Below are positions 1-9,088 of a stretch of 64,000 bases of DNA, piece after piece. The notes below the pieces were generated by a model. That model was not told the origin of the DNA, ran no database searches, and saw only the letters and a program-made list of their open reading frames with translations. This DNA comes from Paenibacillus antibioticophila. GTDB lineage: Bacteria; Bacillota; Bacilli; Paenibacillales; Paenibacillaceae. Position 1 is the stretch's first letter. Each line of letters opens with the position of its first letter. The stretch covers positions 2,449,480 through 2,513,479 of the forward strand of contig NZ_HG005139.1 in NCBI RefSeq assembly GCF_000455265.1, read 5' to 3'. The position numbers and the translations under genes were made by a program.

Positions 1-1559
1 GGGATTTTACGAAAAAGCTCGGAATTACTACTCTGGATGAGCAGGATTATTCTGCGCAAACCGGGGTGCTTGGCGGCCTGAAATACGGAGTATCGGTTGA
101 GGAATTGACGAATGCCTATTCCGCCATCGGCAATGGCGGACAGTTCAATGACGCCTATATGATCTCTAAAATTACCGATTCCAATGGAAATGTTGTCTAC
201 CTGCACGAGAATGACCCGCAGCGTGTGTTCTCCAAGCAGACAGCTTACCTGATGACCGATATGCTTCGCACAGTCATCACAAGCGGAACCGGGACGTCCA
301 TCAAGAGCGATTTTGACAAATACGGAAAAATCCCTGTGGTCGGCAAAACCGGATCAACGCAAAATTATGCGGATGTCTGGTTCATGGGATATACGCCGGA
401 TGTGACTCTGGGAATCTGGATCGGCTACAAGGAGCCGGTCAATACCCTTTCCAGTGAGGGTAAATCTCGTGCCAGAAAAATTTGGGCGCTCGTTATGAAC
501 GAAGTGACCGATAATGTCCCCGATCTGTTCGTGACTAACGAATTTGCCAAGCCTGAGGGAATCGTCAGTAAAACCGTGTCCGGCTATAGCGGCAAGCTGC
601 CGACAGATTTGACAAGGCAGGCCGGCAAGACGGTTACAGATATTTTCAACTCAAAATTCGTGCCTACCGAACCGGATGATGTATTGGTCCGTATGAAATA
701 CATCACTTATGAAGGCGTCAATTATATCCCTCAAGAGGCCACACCTGAGGATATGGTTCTCGAAAAGGTCGTCATGAAGCGTGAAAAGCCGATCCAGGCG
801 CTGATTGAAGAGCTGGAAAATGCCTTTAAAGTCATGAAGAATCACAAGTCGCTCAGTTTTTATATGCCGAAGGATGCCGGAGAAGATGCGCCTGGCAAGC
901 CGGATCCACGGGTTGACGACGGTAATCCTCCTGCCGCACCAGCCAATGTAAGGCTGGATAGCTCAAGCGGAGCAGCTGTTGTAAGCTTCGACAAGAATCC
1001 GGAAAGTGATGTTGTAGGTTATAGGCTCTATCGGTCTATGGACGGAAACACCTTCCAATACACAGGAAGCGTTGCACGGACTGGCGGGGACACGGTGATC
1101 AAGGATCCTGGCAACGGCGGCTTTAGCAGTTCCTATTATGTGACTGCGGTTGACGTGGCAGGCAAAGAATCCGTACCAAGTGCGATTGTCGGTTACAATG
1201 ACTGGTTGCCTGATTTCCCTGACGCTTCGGAGGGCGGAGAAGGAAGCGGAAACGGCAGCGATTCGTCCGGAGAACAGCAGGGTGAAATCTTCCTGCCGCC
1301 AGCTGCACCAGGACAGGTCAGCGTACAAAATAATGATAACAGCATTACGGTAACTTGGCAGTCCGGAAGTCTTGCGGATCAAGTGATCAGCTACAATATT
1401 TACTATTCGGAGCATGAAGCAGGTCCATTTAATCTGCTTGGCACCTCCTCCACCGCACAATTCAGCTTTATGAGCGACAAGGGCGGATGGGTCCAGGTAA
1501 CGGCAGTGAATGCTCTTGGGGAATCTTCTCCTTCTGCACCGACCAAAATCACGAATTAA
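1..1559 (+). CDS. Class A penicillin-binding protein (PBP1A-type), C-terminal part
   Basis: The frame is open from base 3, so the 5' end, with the glycosyltransferase domain and the SxxK serine motif, lies outside the window. What remains is the end of the transpeptidase domain, with the KTG box (VVGKTGST near bases 340-360) followed by the usual AxVWFxGYTP stretch. After it come about 130 residues of linker and two fibronectin type III modules (roughly bases 920-1195 and 1310-1555) separated by a Gly/Ser/Glu-rich spacer. The family polymerises and cross-links peptidoglycan outside the membrane. FN3 tails on PBP1A are common in Paenibacillaceae and probably mediate wall contact. A strong hairpin directly follows the stop codon. 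The assignment is firm; only the exact paralogue is open. Confidence 0.93.
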   Translation, partial: DFTKKLGITTLDEQDYSAQTGVLGGLKYGVSVEELTNAYSAIGNGGQFNDAYMISKITDSNGNVVYLHENDPQRVFSKQTAYLMTDMLRTVITSGTGTSIKSDFDKYGKIPVVGKTGSTQNYADVWFMGYTPDVTLGIWIGYKEPVNTLSSEGKSRARKIWALVMNEVTDNVPDLFVTNEFAKPEGIVSKTVSGYSGKLPTDLTRQAGKTVTDIFNSKFVPTEPDDVLVRMKYITYEGVNYIPQEATPEDMVLEKVVMKREKPIQALIEELENAFKVMKNHKSLSFYMPKDAGEDAPGKPDPRVDDGNPPAAPANVRLDSSSGAAVVSFDKNPESDVVGYRLYRSMDGNTFQYTGSVARTGGDTVIKDPGNGGFSSSYYVTAVDVAGKESVPSAIVGYNDWLPDFPDASEGGEGSGNGSDSSGEQQGEIFLPPAAPGQVSVQNNDNSITVTWQSGSLADQVISYNIYYSEHEAGPFNLLGTSSTAQFSFMSDKGGWVQVTAVNALGESSPSAPTKITN

Positions 1560-1561
1560 AA

Positions 1562-1604
1562 AATGGCTGTCTCAAGCTCTATAGCAGAGCTTGAGACAGC
1601 CATT
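1562..1604. terminator. Bidirectional terminator between the PBP gene and acsA
   Basis: A perfect 18-bp inverted repeat (1562-1579 with 1587-1604, 7-base loop) lies between two converging genes. It can end transcription from both sides. Confidence 0.85.
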
Positions 1605-1629
1605 CTCATATATTCAACTATTCAACCCT

Positions 1630-3357
1630 CTAGTCCTCAATTGTCGACAAATCACCAGCCGGGAGATTCAGCTCCCATGCCTTCAGGACACGACGCATAA
1701 TCTTACCTGAACGGGTCTTCGGCAGCTTATCCTTGAACTCGATCTCCCTTGGAGCCGCATGCGCCGACAAGCCTTCCTTCACAAAGCGCGATATCTCTGC
1801 CTTCAGCTCTTCTGTCGGGTGATAGCCTTCTCTCAATGAGATAAATGCCTTGATCACCTCTCCCCGCACCGGATCAGGCTTTCCGATAACGCCCGCTTCG
1901 GCCACTGCCGGATGCTCGACAAGCTTGCTCTCGACTTCAAAGGGGCCTACTCGCTCCCCGGATGAATTGATCACGTCATCGATCCGGCCTTGAAACCAGA
2001 AATACCCGTCCTCATCCATATAGGCCGTGTCCCCGGAAATGTACCATCCGGGAATTCGGAAATATTCCTCGAATTTGGGCGCATTGTTCCAGACAAGCCG
2101 CATCATGGACGGCCAAGGCGTGCGGATGGCCAGATTCCCCATACGGTTCGGCGGCAATTCCTTGCCATTGTCATCAATGATAGCCGCCTGAATGCCGGGA
2201 ACGGGTTTCCCCATCGAACCCGGCTTGATCGGCAGGGACGGATAATTACAAATCAGCTGTCCTCCCGTCTCCGTCATCCACCAGGTATCGTGAATCCGGT
2301 GTCCATACGTCTTATGCCCCCATCGTACAACCTCCGGGTTCAAGGCTTCTCCGACAGACAGGACATGGCGCAAGGAGGACAAGTCATACTCCCTAACAAT
2401 ATCTTCACCGGCGCCCATCAGCATCCGGAAGGCCGTCGGAGCACTATACCAGACTGTGACAGCATAACGCTGGATAGTGTCATACCAGTCCCCCGGGCTG
2501 AAACGTCCGCCCCGTACCACATTAGTTACGCCATGCAGCCAGGGTGCAAAGATCCCATAGGAGGTGCCTGTAACCCAGCCCGGATCGGCAGTGCACCAGT
2601 ATACGTCATCCTGCTTCAGGTCCAGTACAACTTTACCGGTATAATAGTGCTGGAGCATGGCATTATGGACATGGTAGATGCCCTTCGGCTTTCCCGTTGA
2701 ACCGGAGGTATAATGCAGGATCAATCCGTCCTCACGGTTCACCCACTCCATCTCCGCATTTGTGGAGGCCTGACTCATTTCACTGTGATAGTCAAGGATC
2801 CCGTCTTCCTTCTGCACATGATCACCAGCAACAAAGACATATTTCAGCAGCGGCAATTCATCCCGCCGTACACGCGGCAGCAACGCAGTTGTTGTCACAA
2901 GCGCAACCGCTCCGCTATCCTCAAGACGATCCTTAACCGCTGTCTCCATGAAGGCTTCGAACAAGGGCCCGGCGATCGCTCCTATCTTGAGAATGCCAAG
3001 GAGGCAAATGTATAGCTCCGGGCTGCGAGGCATGAATACAAATACCCGGTTTCCCTTTGAAATCCCCTTGCTTCGAAGCACATTCGCAAACTGGTTCGAC
3101 TTTGCCTGGAGCTCTTCAAAGGTATAGGATTCTTGTCGTCCATCGCCGTCCTGATACAGAAGGGCAATCCGTCCCCCTCTTCCCTCGTCCACATGACGAT
3201 CAATCGCTTCATAGGCCATGTTGACCTTCCCGGTCTCATACCAGGTGAACTGCTTCTCCACATCTTCCCAATGAAATTGACTGCAGGCTTCATCATAATT
3301 GCCCAAATTGGAAGAAGCAGCTCCTGCAGCTATAATCTCTCCTTGCAATTGACTCAT
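1630..3357 (-). CDS. acsA: Acetyl-CoA synthetase AcsA
   Basis: This AMP-forming acyl-CoA synthetase turns acetate, ATP and CoA into acetyl-CoA in the cytoplasm. The AMP-binding P-loop YTSGSTGKPKG is at residues 216-226. The C-terminal lid carries PKTRSGKIMRR, whose SGK lysine (about K552) is the residue that AcuA acetylates and AcuC deacetylates in Bacillus subtilis. At 575 residues it matches the short Bacillus AcsA type. The ATG start is set by GAGGATGG just upstream. The gene is divergent from acuA-acuC, the same arrangement as in B. subtilis, so enzyme and modifiers share one control region. A cre box lies about 50 bases upstream of the start, consistent with glucose repression by CcpA. 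Other acyl-CoA synthetases are possible on family grounds, but the acu neighbours argue strongly for AcsA. Confidence 0.95.
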   Translation of the reverse strand: MSQLQGEIIAAGAASSNLGNYDEACSQFHWEDVEKQFTWYETGKVNMAYEAIDRHVDEGRGGRIALLYQDGDGRQESYTFEELQAKSNQFANVLRSKGISKGNRVFVFMPRSPELYICLLGILKIGAIAGPLFEAFMETAVKDRLEDSGAVALVTTTALLPRVRRDELPLLKYVFVAGDHVQKEDGILDYHSEMSQASTNAEMEWVNREDGLILHYTSGSTGKPKGIYHVHNAMLQHYYTGKVVLDLKQDDVYWCTADPGWVTGTSYGIFAPWLHGVTNVVRGGRFSPGDWYDTIQRYAVTVWYSAPTAFRMLMGAGEDIVREYDLSSLRHVLSVGEALNPEVVRWGHKTYGHRIHDTWWMTETGGQLICNYPSLPIKPGSMGKPVPGIQAAIIDDNGKELPPNRMGNLAIRTPWPSMMRLVWNNAPKFEEYFRIPGWYISGDTAYMDEDGYFWFQGRIDDVINSSGERVGPFEVESKLVEHPAVAEAGVIGKPDPVRGEVIKAFISLREGYHPTEELKAEISRFVKEGLSAHAAPREIEFKDKLPKTRSGKIMRRVLKAWELNLPAGDLSTIED

Positions 3358-3406
3358 TGTTCCATCCTCCCCTTGAAAATCTTCAACTTATAGCCGTTGC
3401 TTTCAA

Positions 3407-3420
3407 TGAAAACGGATTCA
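3407..3420. promoter_or_regulatory. CcpA-binding cre box between acsA and acuA
   Basis: TGAAAACGGATTCA fits the cre consensus TGWAANCGNTNWCA with one mismatch on either strand. It sits in the divergent acsA/acuA region, where B. subtilis also carries catabolite control. ccpA itself lies 3 kb away. Confidence 0.75.
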
Positions 3421-3494
3421 AATCTGAATAGAACATAAATTGCAGAATTTCTGAATTGAGCTTGAAAGAAGCAGAAATTGATATTAAAATCACA

Positions 3495-3523
3495 TTGTCA
3501 AGATGTAAATGTGAAAATATTAT
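3495..3523 (+). promoter_or_regulatory. Putative sigma-A promoter for acuA-acuC
   Basis: TTGTCA (3495-3500), a 17-base spacer and TATTAT (3518-3523) form a good vegetative promoter about 100 bases before acuA. A weaker alternative (TTTTCA, 17 bases, TATAAG at 3589-3594) lies closer to the start. Confidence 0.5.
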
Positions 3524-3624
3524 GTCGGAGAACATTATAGCACACCCCTCTGCAAGCGGCTATACTTTTCAGGAATTGATTTTTTTGGTATAAGTGAGGG
3601 AAATGAACCAAGGAGGCGGCCAGG

Positions 3625-4257
3625 ATGGAGCATCGAAAAACGTATATCCGCCACACCCTACCCTATGGTGAAGAGGAAATTGTACTGGAGGGGCCTGTAT
3701 CTCCTTCCCACCTTCGTACTTTGCGAATGCATCCCGATCTGGACGCCTTCCGAAGGCCCCAGGAACAGTGGAAGGCCCTGATTGAGATCGCCGAGCTGCC
3801 GGAGGGGCGAATCATTCTCGCACGGGTACTGGACGAAATTATCGGCTACGTTACCTTTCATTATCCCGATGAGATGGAGCGGTGGTCTCAGGGCAGGATG
3901 GAGGATTTGATTGAGCTTGGAGCCATCGAAGTAGCGAATGCGTACCGCTCCTCTAAGATCGGGTCCCGGATGATTCAAACGGCGTTCGAGGGGGAGCAAA
4001 TGGAGAACTACATCGTATTTACCACGGAGTATTATTGGCATTGGGACTTAAAGACAAGCGGACTCTCCGTCTGGGATTACCGCAAAATGATGGAACGGCT
4101 GATGCAGACGGTCGGGATGGTCTGGTACGCTACAGACGATCCGGAAATATGCTCGCATCCGGCCAATTGCTTAATGGTTCGCATAGGTAAAGAGGTACCC
4201 ATTGAGTCGGAGGAAAAGTTCGACCGAATCCGGTTTCAGCAGCGATTTATGTATTAG
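3625..4257 (+). CDS. acuA: Protein acetyltransferase AcuA (GNAT family)
   Basis: This 210-residue GNAT-type protein matches AcuA of Bacillus, which uses acetyl-CoA to acetylate the C-terminal lysine of AcsA and shut it off. The GNAT core runs from about residue 70 to 150, including the EVANAYRSSKIGSRMI stretch that corresponds to the acetyl-CoA-binding motif. The ATG start follows AAGGAGG at 3610-3616. The gene is divergent from acsA and 37 bases ahead of acuC. The acuB gene found between acuA and acuC in B. subtilis is absent here. Position and length make the assignment secure, although target specificity is inferred from family knowledge. Confidence 0.92.
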   Translation: MEHRKTYIRHTLPYGEEEIVLEGPVSPSHLRTLRMHPDLDAFRRPQEQWKALIEIAELPEGRIILARVLDEIIGYVTFHYPDEMERWSQGRMEDLIELGAIEVANAYRSSKIGSRMIQTAFEGEQMENYIVFTTEYYWHWDLKTSGLSVWDYRKMMERLMQTVGMVWYATDDPEICSHPANCLMVRIGKEVPIESEEKFDRIRFQQRFMY

Positions 4258-4294
4258 AATTAAAGTTTTGAATGGAAAAGGGATGGGGGAGGCT

Positions 4295-5512
4295 ATGAGC
4301 GGAAGAGCATTATTTGTAAATCATGATAGAGCGGCAAATTACCGTTTTCATGATCGGCATCCTTTTCATCCGATTCGTCTGGAGCTTACCGTCGATCTGC
4401 TGTCCTGCATCGGCGCTCTTGAGCCCGGACACGTACTGAAATCCCGGTCTGCCGAGGAAGAGGAGCTGAGATGGGTCCACCAGCCTGCATATATCGAAGC
4501 AGTTAAAGCCTTGAGCGTGCCATCTCCGCAACCGGAGATCATCCGGAACGCGGAACGTTACGGATTGCTGGATGAGGATACACCTTACTTCACAGGCATG
4601 CATGAGGCAGCTTCGGATGTTGCAGGCGGGACTGTCACGGCCGTAGAAGCCGTGCTGTCCGGGCAATGTGAGCACGCCCTGCATCTGGGCGGCGGTCTTC
4701 ATCATGCACTCCCTGCCAAAGCAGCCGGATTCTGTGTATACAACGACGCCGCTGTTGCAATCGAATATGCCCGGAGACGCTATGGGGCAAGGGTCTTATA
4801 TATCGATACAGATGTTCATCATGGGGATGGAGTGCAATGGAGCTTCTACTCCGATCCAGATGTATGCACCTATTCTATCCATGAGACTGGCAAATATCTG
4901 TTCCCCGGTACCGGATTCGTCACGGAACGCGGGGAGCATCATGGGTATGGCGCCTCTGTGAACATTCCGCTCCAGCCCTACACGGAGGATGCCTCCTGGA
5001 TGGAGTGCTTTACCCGGTCGATCTGGAGGCTGGCTGACCACTTCAAGCCTGACCTGATCTTGAGCCTGCATGGCTGTGATGCCCACGCATTAGATCCGCT
5101 CTCGCACATCCATTGCAGTATGGAGATCTATAACCAGATGCCGCATATCCTTCATGAGTTAGCTCATACCTATTGCAGCGGCCGCTGGGTCGCTATCGGC
5201 GGCGGGGGCTACGACATCTGGCGGGTTGTTCCCAGAGCCTGGAGCCTGCTGTGGCTGGAGATGAGCCACCATTCGCTCAAGCAGCTGCTACTGGAATCTT
5301 CTCCTCTCCTGCCGCTGCCTTCCGCCTGGATCGAAAAATGGCAGCCGCAGACGTCGTTCAAGCTGCCAGCCTGCTGGCTGGATGATATGTCTCACTGGGA
5401 AGGAATTCCCCGGGAAGCGGAGATTACAGCAAAAAACCGCGAGACCCTCGCGGTTGCCATGCAGGAGTATCCGGAAATTCGGGAGCAGCGAACGATCAGC
5501 CCTCATAATTAG
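4295..5512 (+). CDS. acuC: Acetoin utilization protein / protein deacetylase AcuC
   Basis: This is a class I histone-deacetylase-fold enzyme that removes the acetyl group AcuA puts on AcsA, restoring acetate activation. Visible family marks are HLGGGLHHA (active-site histidines), the zinc ligands in YIDTDVHHGDGVQ, LSLHGCDAH and the late GGGGYD loop. The ATG at 4295 is preferred over longer frames because GGGGGAGG lies just before it; this gives 405 residues, close to other AcuC proteins. It is the second gene of the acuA-acuC unit. Its last 17 bases overlap the 3' end of the converging mtnN gene. The N-terminus (FVNHDRAANYRFHDRHPFHPIR) has the usual AcuC substrate-pocket arrangement. Confidence 0.93.
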   Translation: MSGRALFVNHDRAANYRFHDRHPFHPIRLELTVDLLSCIGALEPGHVLKSRSAEEEELRWVHQPAYIEAVKALSVPSPQPEIIRNAERYGLLDEDTPYFTGMHEAASDVAGGTVTAVEAVLSGQCEHALHLGGGLHHALPAKAAGFCVYNDAAVAIEYARRRYGARVLYIDTDVHHGDGVQWSFYSDPDVCTYSIHETGKYLFPGTGFVTERGEHHGYGASVNIPLQPYTEDASWMECFTRSIWRLADHFKPDLILSLHGCDAHALDPLSHIHCSMEIYNQMPHILHELAHTYCSGRWVAIGGGGYDIWRVVPRAWSLLWLEMSHHSLKQLLLESSPLLPLPSAWIEKWQPQTSFKLPACWLDDMSHWEGIPREAEITAKNRETLAVAMQEYPEIREQRTISPHN

Positions 5513-6200
5513 CAAGCATGTCCGCTATGATCTCATAAGAACGGCTTGCGGCCTCTACCGAGAACTCCGAGTAATTTGCGCTTGCCGTACCGTCCGCCTT
5601 GTCAGACATGGAGCGGAGCATCACATACGGAATTTCATTCCTGTAGCACACTTGTGCCACAGCCGCCCCCTCCATTTCCACACAGGCACCATCCATCTCC
5701 TCATAGAATTGCTTGATGAGCACTGAATCGGCGATAAATTGATCCCCGGAGAGCACCCGGCCTGTCAGATAGCTGCTGTTGGTACAGACTCTCACGCAAG
5801 CCTGCTGCGCAAGAACAATAAACGGCGGGTGGGCCGGAAAATCGGATACCTCCTGATAGGGTGTTACTCCAACCGGATATCCCAACGGCGAGCAATCCAT
5901 GTCATGCTGCTGGCAAGAGGAGGAGATCACGATATCTCCGATGTCCAGCGACGGATCGACCGCACCGGCCACCCCCGTAAACCATACGGCACCGATATCG
6001 AAGCGGTCAATCAACAGTTGGGCGGTCATTGCCGCGTTTACCTTTCCAACTCCGGACTTGCATACCACAATTTCTTTACCATGAAAATTTCCCTTGCTAA
6101 AGGAAGTGCCTGCATAGCTGAAGTTCTCGGTTGCTTCTAAGCCCTGTAATAAAAGCTGAATTTCTTCATCCATCGCGCCTATGATTCCAAGTGTTGCCAC
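5496..6200 (-). CDS. mtnN: 5'-methylthioadenosine/S-adenosylhomocysteine nucleosidase MtnN
   Basis: The enzyme hydrolyses MTA and SAH to adenine plus the thioribosyl product, feeding methionine salvage and removing a methylation inhibitor. Diagnostic features in the 234 residues are the start GIIGAMDEE (catalytic Glu), FTGVAGAVD, the ribose-binding VEMEGAAVAQV and the purine-site SDKADG. Translation starts at GTG behind GAGGGAG. The 3' end overlaps acuC by 17 bases on the opposite strand, so the two genes share no room for a terminator between them. The gene appears to be transcribed on its own, because a terminator separates it from ccpA. Confidence 0.95.
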   Translation of the reverse strand: MATLGIIGAMDEEIQLLLQGLEATENFSYAGTSFSKGNFHGKEIVVCKSGVGKVNAAMTAQLLIDRFDIGAVWFTGVAGAVDPSLDIGDIVISSSCQQHDMDCSPLGYPVGVTPYQEVSDFPAHPPFIVLAQQACVRVCTNSSYLTGRVLSGDQFIADSVLIKQFYEEMDGACVEMEGAAVAQVCYRNEIPYVMLRSMSDKADGTASANYSEFSVEAASRSYEIIADMLANYEG

Positions 6201-6247
6201 TACCGCAATTCACGCTCCCTCAATCGTCCCAGATTTTTTGAAATTTC

Positions 6248-6278
6248 AAAAAAAGCTCCTTATGCAAGGAGCTTTTTT
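6248..6278 (-). terminator. Rho-independent terminator of ccpA
   Basis: A 12-bp stem with AAAAAAGCTCCT pairing AGGAGCTTTTTT lies just downstream of ccpA and ends in a T-run on the minus strand. Confidence 0.85.
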
Positions 6279-6338
6279 CCGTGTTAACCTTTTTCATATA
6301 TTTGTCTTTATAATTATCTCTATTTGTACAGCTGTTAG

Positions 6339-7343
6339 TTACACATGACTTACAGACAGACGCAAGATCGTCTCATGCGGCAAAATCACCCGAGGGTTGT
6401 CCACCGCTTCTTTCTTCATCAGCTTGGTCAACAGACGCATCGCTACCGCGCCAAGGTCATACATCGGCTGCGCCACGGTTGTAAGCTGAGGCCGAACCAT
6501 GGAAGCCATGCGGATGTTATCAACACTGATTACGGAGAAATCATCCGGAACCCGCAAGCCTTCATCCTGGATGCTGTGAATCGCACCGATTGCCATCTCA
6601 TCCGTTGCTGCGAATACTGCCGTCGGCCGCTTCTTGAAGCCGAGGAAGTACTTCATAGCCTCTACACCGGATTCGTAGCGGTAATTGCCGATTCGGACCA
6701 AGTCCTCATCATATGGAATATCCGCCGTCTCCAGTGCACGCTTGTAGCCCTGGAACCGGGCATATCCGTTCGCCGGATCCTGGAGCGTACCGCTGATCAT
6801 CGCAATATGGCGATGCCCATGACGAATCAAAGTGCTGACCGCATCAAATGCCGCTGCTTCATGGTCGATGTCGACAGAAGGAATTGTGTCGTGCTCTTCA
6901 CTCGTCGCGCACAGAACAATCGGAACCGCAGAGGTCTGGAACGCTTGAAGATGCTCATCGGTTACGGTGCCGCCCATGAACAGAAGTCCGTCCACCTGCT
7001 TTTCAAGCAAGGTATTGATTACACGGATTTCCTTCTCCTTCTTCTTGTCGGCGTTACACAAAATAATGTTGTAGTGATACATGTTCGCAATATCCTCGAT
7101 ACCGCGTGCAATTTCCGCAAAAATCGAATTGGAAATATCGGGAATGACCACGCCTACCGTGGTCGTCTTCTTGCTGGCGAGGCCTCTTGCCACAGCATTC
7201 GGGCGATATCCGAGCCGTTCAATCGCTTCATAGACTTTCTTTCGAGTCTGCGGCTTCACATTCGGATTGTTGTTCACAACCCGGGAAACCGTAGCCATCG
7301 AAACGCCCGCTTCACGTGCCACATCGTAAATGGTTACTGTCAC
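6339..7343 (-). CDS. ccpA: Catabolite control protein A (LacI family)
   Basis: CcpA is the master regulator of carbon catabolite repression. With HPr-Ser46-P it binds cre sites. The 334 residues begin with the LacI HTH ([20 protein letters not shown]) and hinge ([20 protein letters not shown]), followed by the periplasmic-binding-protein-like core. Length and N-terminal sequence match Bacillus CcpA more closely than other LacI members. Translation starts at GTG behind GGAGAG. A cre-like box and a promoter with a 17-base spacer lie directly upstream, suggesting autoregulation. Probable targets visible in this window are acsA-acu and the alpha-amylase gene. PTS enzyme I, also encoded here, acts upstream in the same signalling route. 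Confidence 0.96.
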   Translation of the reverse strand: MTVTIYDVAREAGVSMATVSRVVNNNPNVKPQTRKKVYEAIERLGYRPNAVARGLASKKTTTVGVVIPDISNSIFAEIARGIEDIANMYHYNIILCNADKKKEKEIRVINTLLEKQVDGLLFMGGTVTDEHLQAFQTSAVPIVLCATSEEHDTIPSVDIDHEAAAFDAVSTLIRHGHRHIAMISGTLQDPANGYARFQGYKRALETADIPYDEDLVRIGNYRYESGVEAMKYFLGFKKRPTAVFAATDEMAIGAIHSIQDEGLRVPDDFSVISVDNIRMASMVRPQLTTVAQPMYDLGAVAMRLLTKLMKKEAVDNPRVILPHETILRLSVSHV

Positions 7344-7382
7344 ATTCTTCTCTCCATTGCCAATAGATTTTCAATTAAAAAT

Positions 7383-7411
7383 ATGATACGACAAAAAAAT
7401 ACTTTACGCAA
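7383..7411 (-). promoter_or_regulatory. Putative ccpA promoter
   Basis: On the minus strand TTGCGT (7406-7411), a 17-base spacer and TATCAT (7383-7388) precede the ccpA start by about 40 bases. Confidence 0.6.
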
Positions 7412-7425
7412 TGATAACGCTTTAA
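7412..7425. promoter_or_regulatory. cre-like box upstream of ccpA
   Basis: Read on the minus strand, TTAAAGCGTTATCA differs from the cre consensus at one position. It abuts the -35 box of the ccpA promoter and overlaps the last codon of ytxJ. Confidence 0.55.
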
Positions 7426-7766
7426 TTCGATAAGACTTCCTCTAATGCGTCGGCAGTAATTCTCGAATGGGAGGTGTTCCATACCGCCTGTCCGTTCTTG
7501 ACAAGAATCGCCTGCGGAGATTCATGCTTGACCCTCAGCTTGTCCGCAGCCTCATTGGATATCTCCCGCTCCTCCACTACATAAATCAAACCGTATGTAA
7601 CTTGTTCATTCGGTGTCTGACTCAAGTAAGCTTCTGCTTCCCGATAGGCTTCCGCACTGATCGGACATCTTGTGCTGTGCTTGAACAGCAGGACCGGCTG
7701 CTCTGCCGACCGTGTCAGCAAGGCCGATAGTTCCTCTTTGGAGACGATTCTTTTCCATTCCGGCAT
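7422..7766 (-). CDS. ytxJ: Monothiol bacilliredoxin, YtxJ family
   Basis: This is a small thioredoxin-fold protein. In B. subtilis YtxJ (BrxC) removes bacillithiol from oxidised proteins using one cysteine. Here the motif is HSTRCPIS with Cys at about residue 34, and the fold continues to the cis-Pro region (KHESPQAILVKNG). The ATG at 7766 and the TTG just before it are both reasonable starts behind AAAGGG; I chose ATG. It lies upstream of ccpA on the same strand, and ccpA has its own promoter overlapping the end of this gene. Use of bacillithiol by the organism is inferred from this gene and the PIG-L deacetylase at 28.9 kb. Confidence 0.85.
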   Translation of the reverse strand: MPEWKRIVSKEELSALLTRSAEQPVLLFKHSTRCPISAEAYREAEAYLSQTPNEQVTYGLIYVVEEREISNEAADKLRVKHESPQAILVKNGQAVWNTSHSRITADALEEVLSN

Positions 7767-7873
7767 CAAGTTTCATCCCTTTCAGAAAACTGCTTTTTCA
7801 TTTTCTAATCATATCTTACCAAAAAAAGAAAGTTAAACACAACTCCATTTAGGAAAAACATCTAAAATTCTCT

Positions 7874-8314
7874 TTATTTCGCCCCAGAATATTGGCGTTT
7901 ACTAACAAAATTCGACAGAGTGGCTAAGCGGACCGTGATTTCATTCATCCAATTTTTGTCGTCCGATTTTTGAGCACAGCCGTATAAGTCGAGCAAAAGA
8001 TTAATTCGCTCCTCGCAGCTCTTCACCAGCATGGCCTCATTGAGGTCGCCTTCCAGCATCGGATCAGTAAACAAGCCGTACAGGACGTCAGCCAGTTCAT
8101 TCACCTCAGGAAACAGGATTAACCCGGTCTCGCCCTGCTCCTCCAATTGGAACAGAAGATCCAGCAGATCGGATTTCACAGCAGGAAGCACTTCATAGCG
8201 TTCGCAATCATCACATTCCATAATCGGCACCCGGTCTACCTGAATCCCATTCTTGTATATAACCAGACGGAAACCGAGGCTCATACGATGTCCGCAACGG
8301 CATAGCTTGCGCAC
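7874..8314 (-). CDS. Uncharacterised zinc-ribbon-like protein
   Basis: I do not recognise a named family. The 146-residue product begins CRCGHRM and has a second pair, CDDC, about 25 residues later. This is a plausible four-Cys zinc ribbon followed by a helical, acidic domain (about residues 45-146). Translation starts at GTG behind AGGTGAT. It stands alone between ytxJ and a divergent DJ-1 family gene. Nothing in the sequence points to DNA binding beyond the Cys pairs. Confidence 0.75.
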   Translation of the reverse strand: MRKLCRCGHRMSLGFRLVIYKNGIQVDRVPIMECDDCERYEVLPAVKSDLLDLLFQLEEQGETGLILFPEVNELADVLYGLFTDPMLEGDLNEAMLVKSCEERINLLLDLYGCAQKSDDKNWMNEITVRLATLSNFVSKRQYSGAK

Positions 8315-8448
8315 AGGATCACCTCATCTAATCATCAGCAATTTTCATAGAAAAAATTTTAACGAATCACGACTTTTTGATACAATCTAAATATTACGGA
8401 TGGAATAGGCTGCTCGTCAACGGAAATAATAGACAGGAGGAGACGGAT

Positions 8449-8976
8449 TTGAGATTATCTGGTAAAAAAATTATTGCTTTGGTCGATGATGAATTTGAGG
8501 ATTTGGAGCTTTGGTATCCGATTTATCGCGTTCGTGAGGAAGGGGCAACTGTACATCTTGCCGGCCCGGAGAAAGGCAAAAAATACATTGGGAAATACGG
8601 TGTTCCCGCGGAAAGCGAGCTTTCCTTCGATGAGCTGTCTGCCGCTGATTATGACGGCATTCTCGTTCCCGGCGGATGGGCCCCGGACAAGCTTCGCCGC
8701 TACAAGCAAGTGATTCAGGTGGTTCGAGAGCTGCATGAAGCGAAGAAGCCGATCGGGCAAATTTGTCATGCGGGATGGGTGCTAATTTCAGCAGGAATTC
8801 TAAAAGGGGTCACTGTCACCTCAACCCCAGGCATTCGCGATGATATGGAAAATGCGGGGGCCATCTGGAAGGATGAAGCCGTTGTCGTTGATGGTCATAT
8901 TGTTTCCGCACGCCGACCGCCTGACCTGCCGGAATACGGCAAGGCATTTGTTGATGCCGTTGCAGGGCAGGTCTGA
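8449..8976 (+). CDS. DJ-1/PfpI family protein (class I glutamine-amidotransferase-like)
   Basis: The product belongs to the PfpI/YhbO/YfkM group, described as stress-induced proteases or glyoxal-handling enzymes. The nucleophile elbow ICHAGW carries the Cys, and the upstream acidic residue is in DDEFED. Translation probably starts at TTG 8449, because AGGAGGAG is well spaced before it; the frame is open 24 codons further up but without a binding site. That gives 175 residues, usual for the family. A MITE-like hairpin element follows the gene and could end transcription. Substrate is not predictable from sequence. Confidence 0.88.
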   Translation: MRLSGKKIIALVDDEFEDLELWYPIYRVREEGATVHLAGPEKGKKYIGKYGVPAESELSFDELSAADYDGILVPGGWAPDKLRRYKQVIQVVRELHEAKKPIGQICHAGWVLISAGILKGVTVTSTPGIRDDMENAGAIWKDEAVVVDGHIVSARRPPDLPEYGKAFVDAVAGQV

Positions 8977-8982
8977 AGCAAG

Positions 8983-9076
8983 TTATATAAGTTGAACTCT
9001 GAATAATTTTACGTTATGGGGGCAACGTGTGAAGCACACTTATGCCCCTTCTACGTAGTTTTCTAGTTCAACTCAT
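8983..9076. repeat. Short copy of a palindromic MITE-like repeat
   Basis: The ends ATAAGTTGAACT (8987-8998) and AGTTCAACT (9065-9073) are inverted copies, and the inside is a long hairpin (GGGGGCAACGTGTG pairing with CACACTTATGCCCC). The same ends and inner block recur at 19537-19769 in a longer copy. It has no coding capacity. It directly follows the DJ-1 family gene and may act as its terminator. Confidence 0.65.
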
Positions 9077-9088
9077 GATAAAAGGGTA

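Noticed and set aside
6345..7433. A 362-codon plus-strand open frame antisense to ccpA
   Set aside because: It has no ribosome binding site, a His/Arg/Asn-rich composition typical of reverse-frame shadows, and lies wholly opposite a certain ccpA gene.
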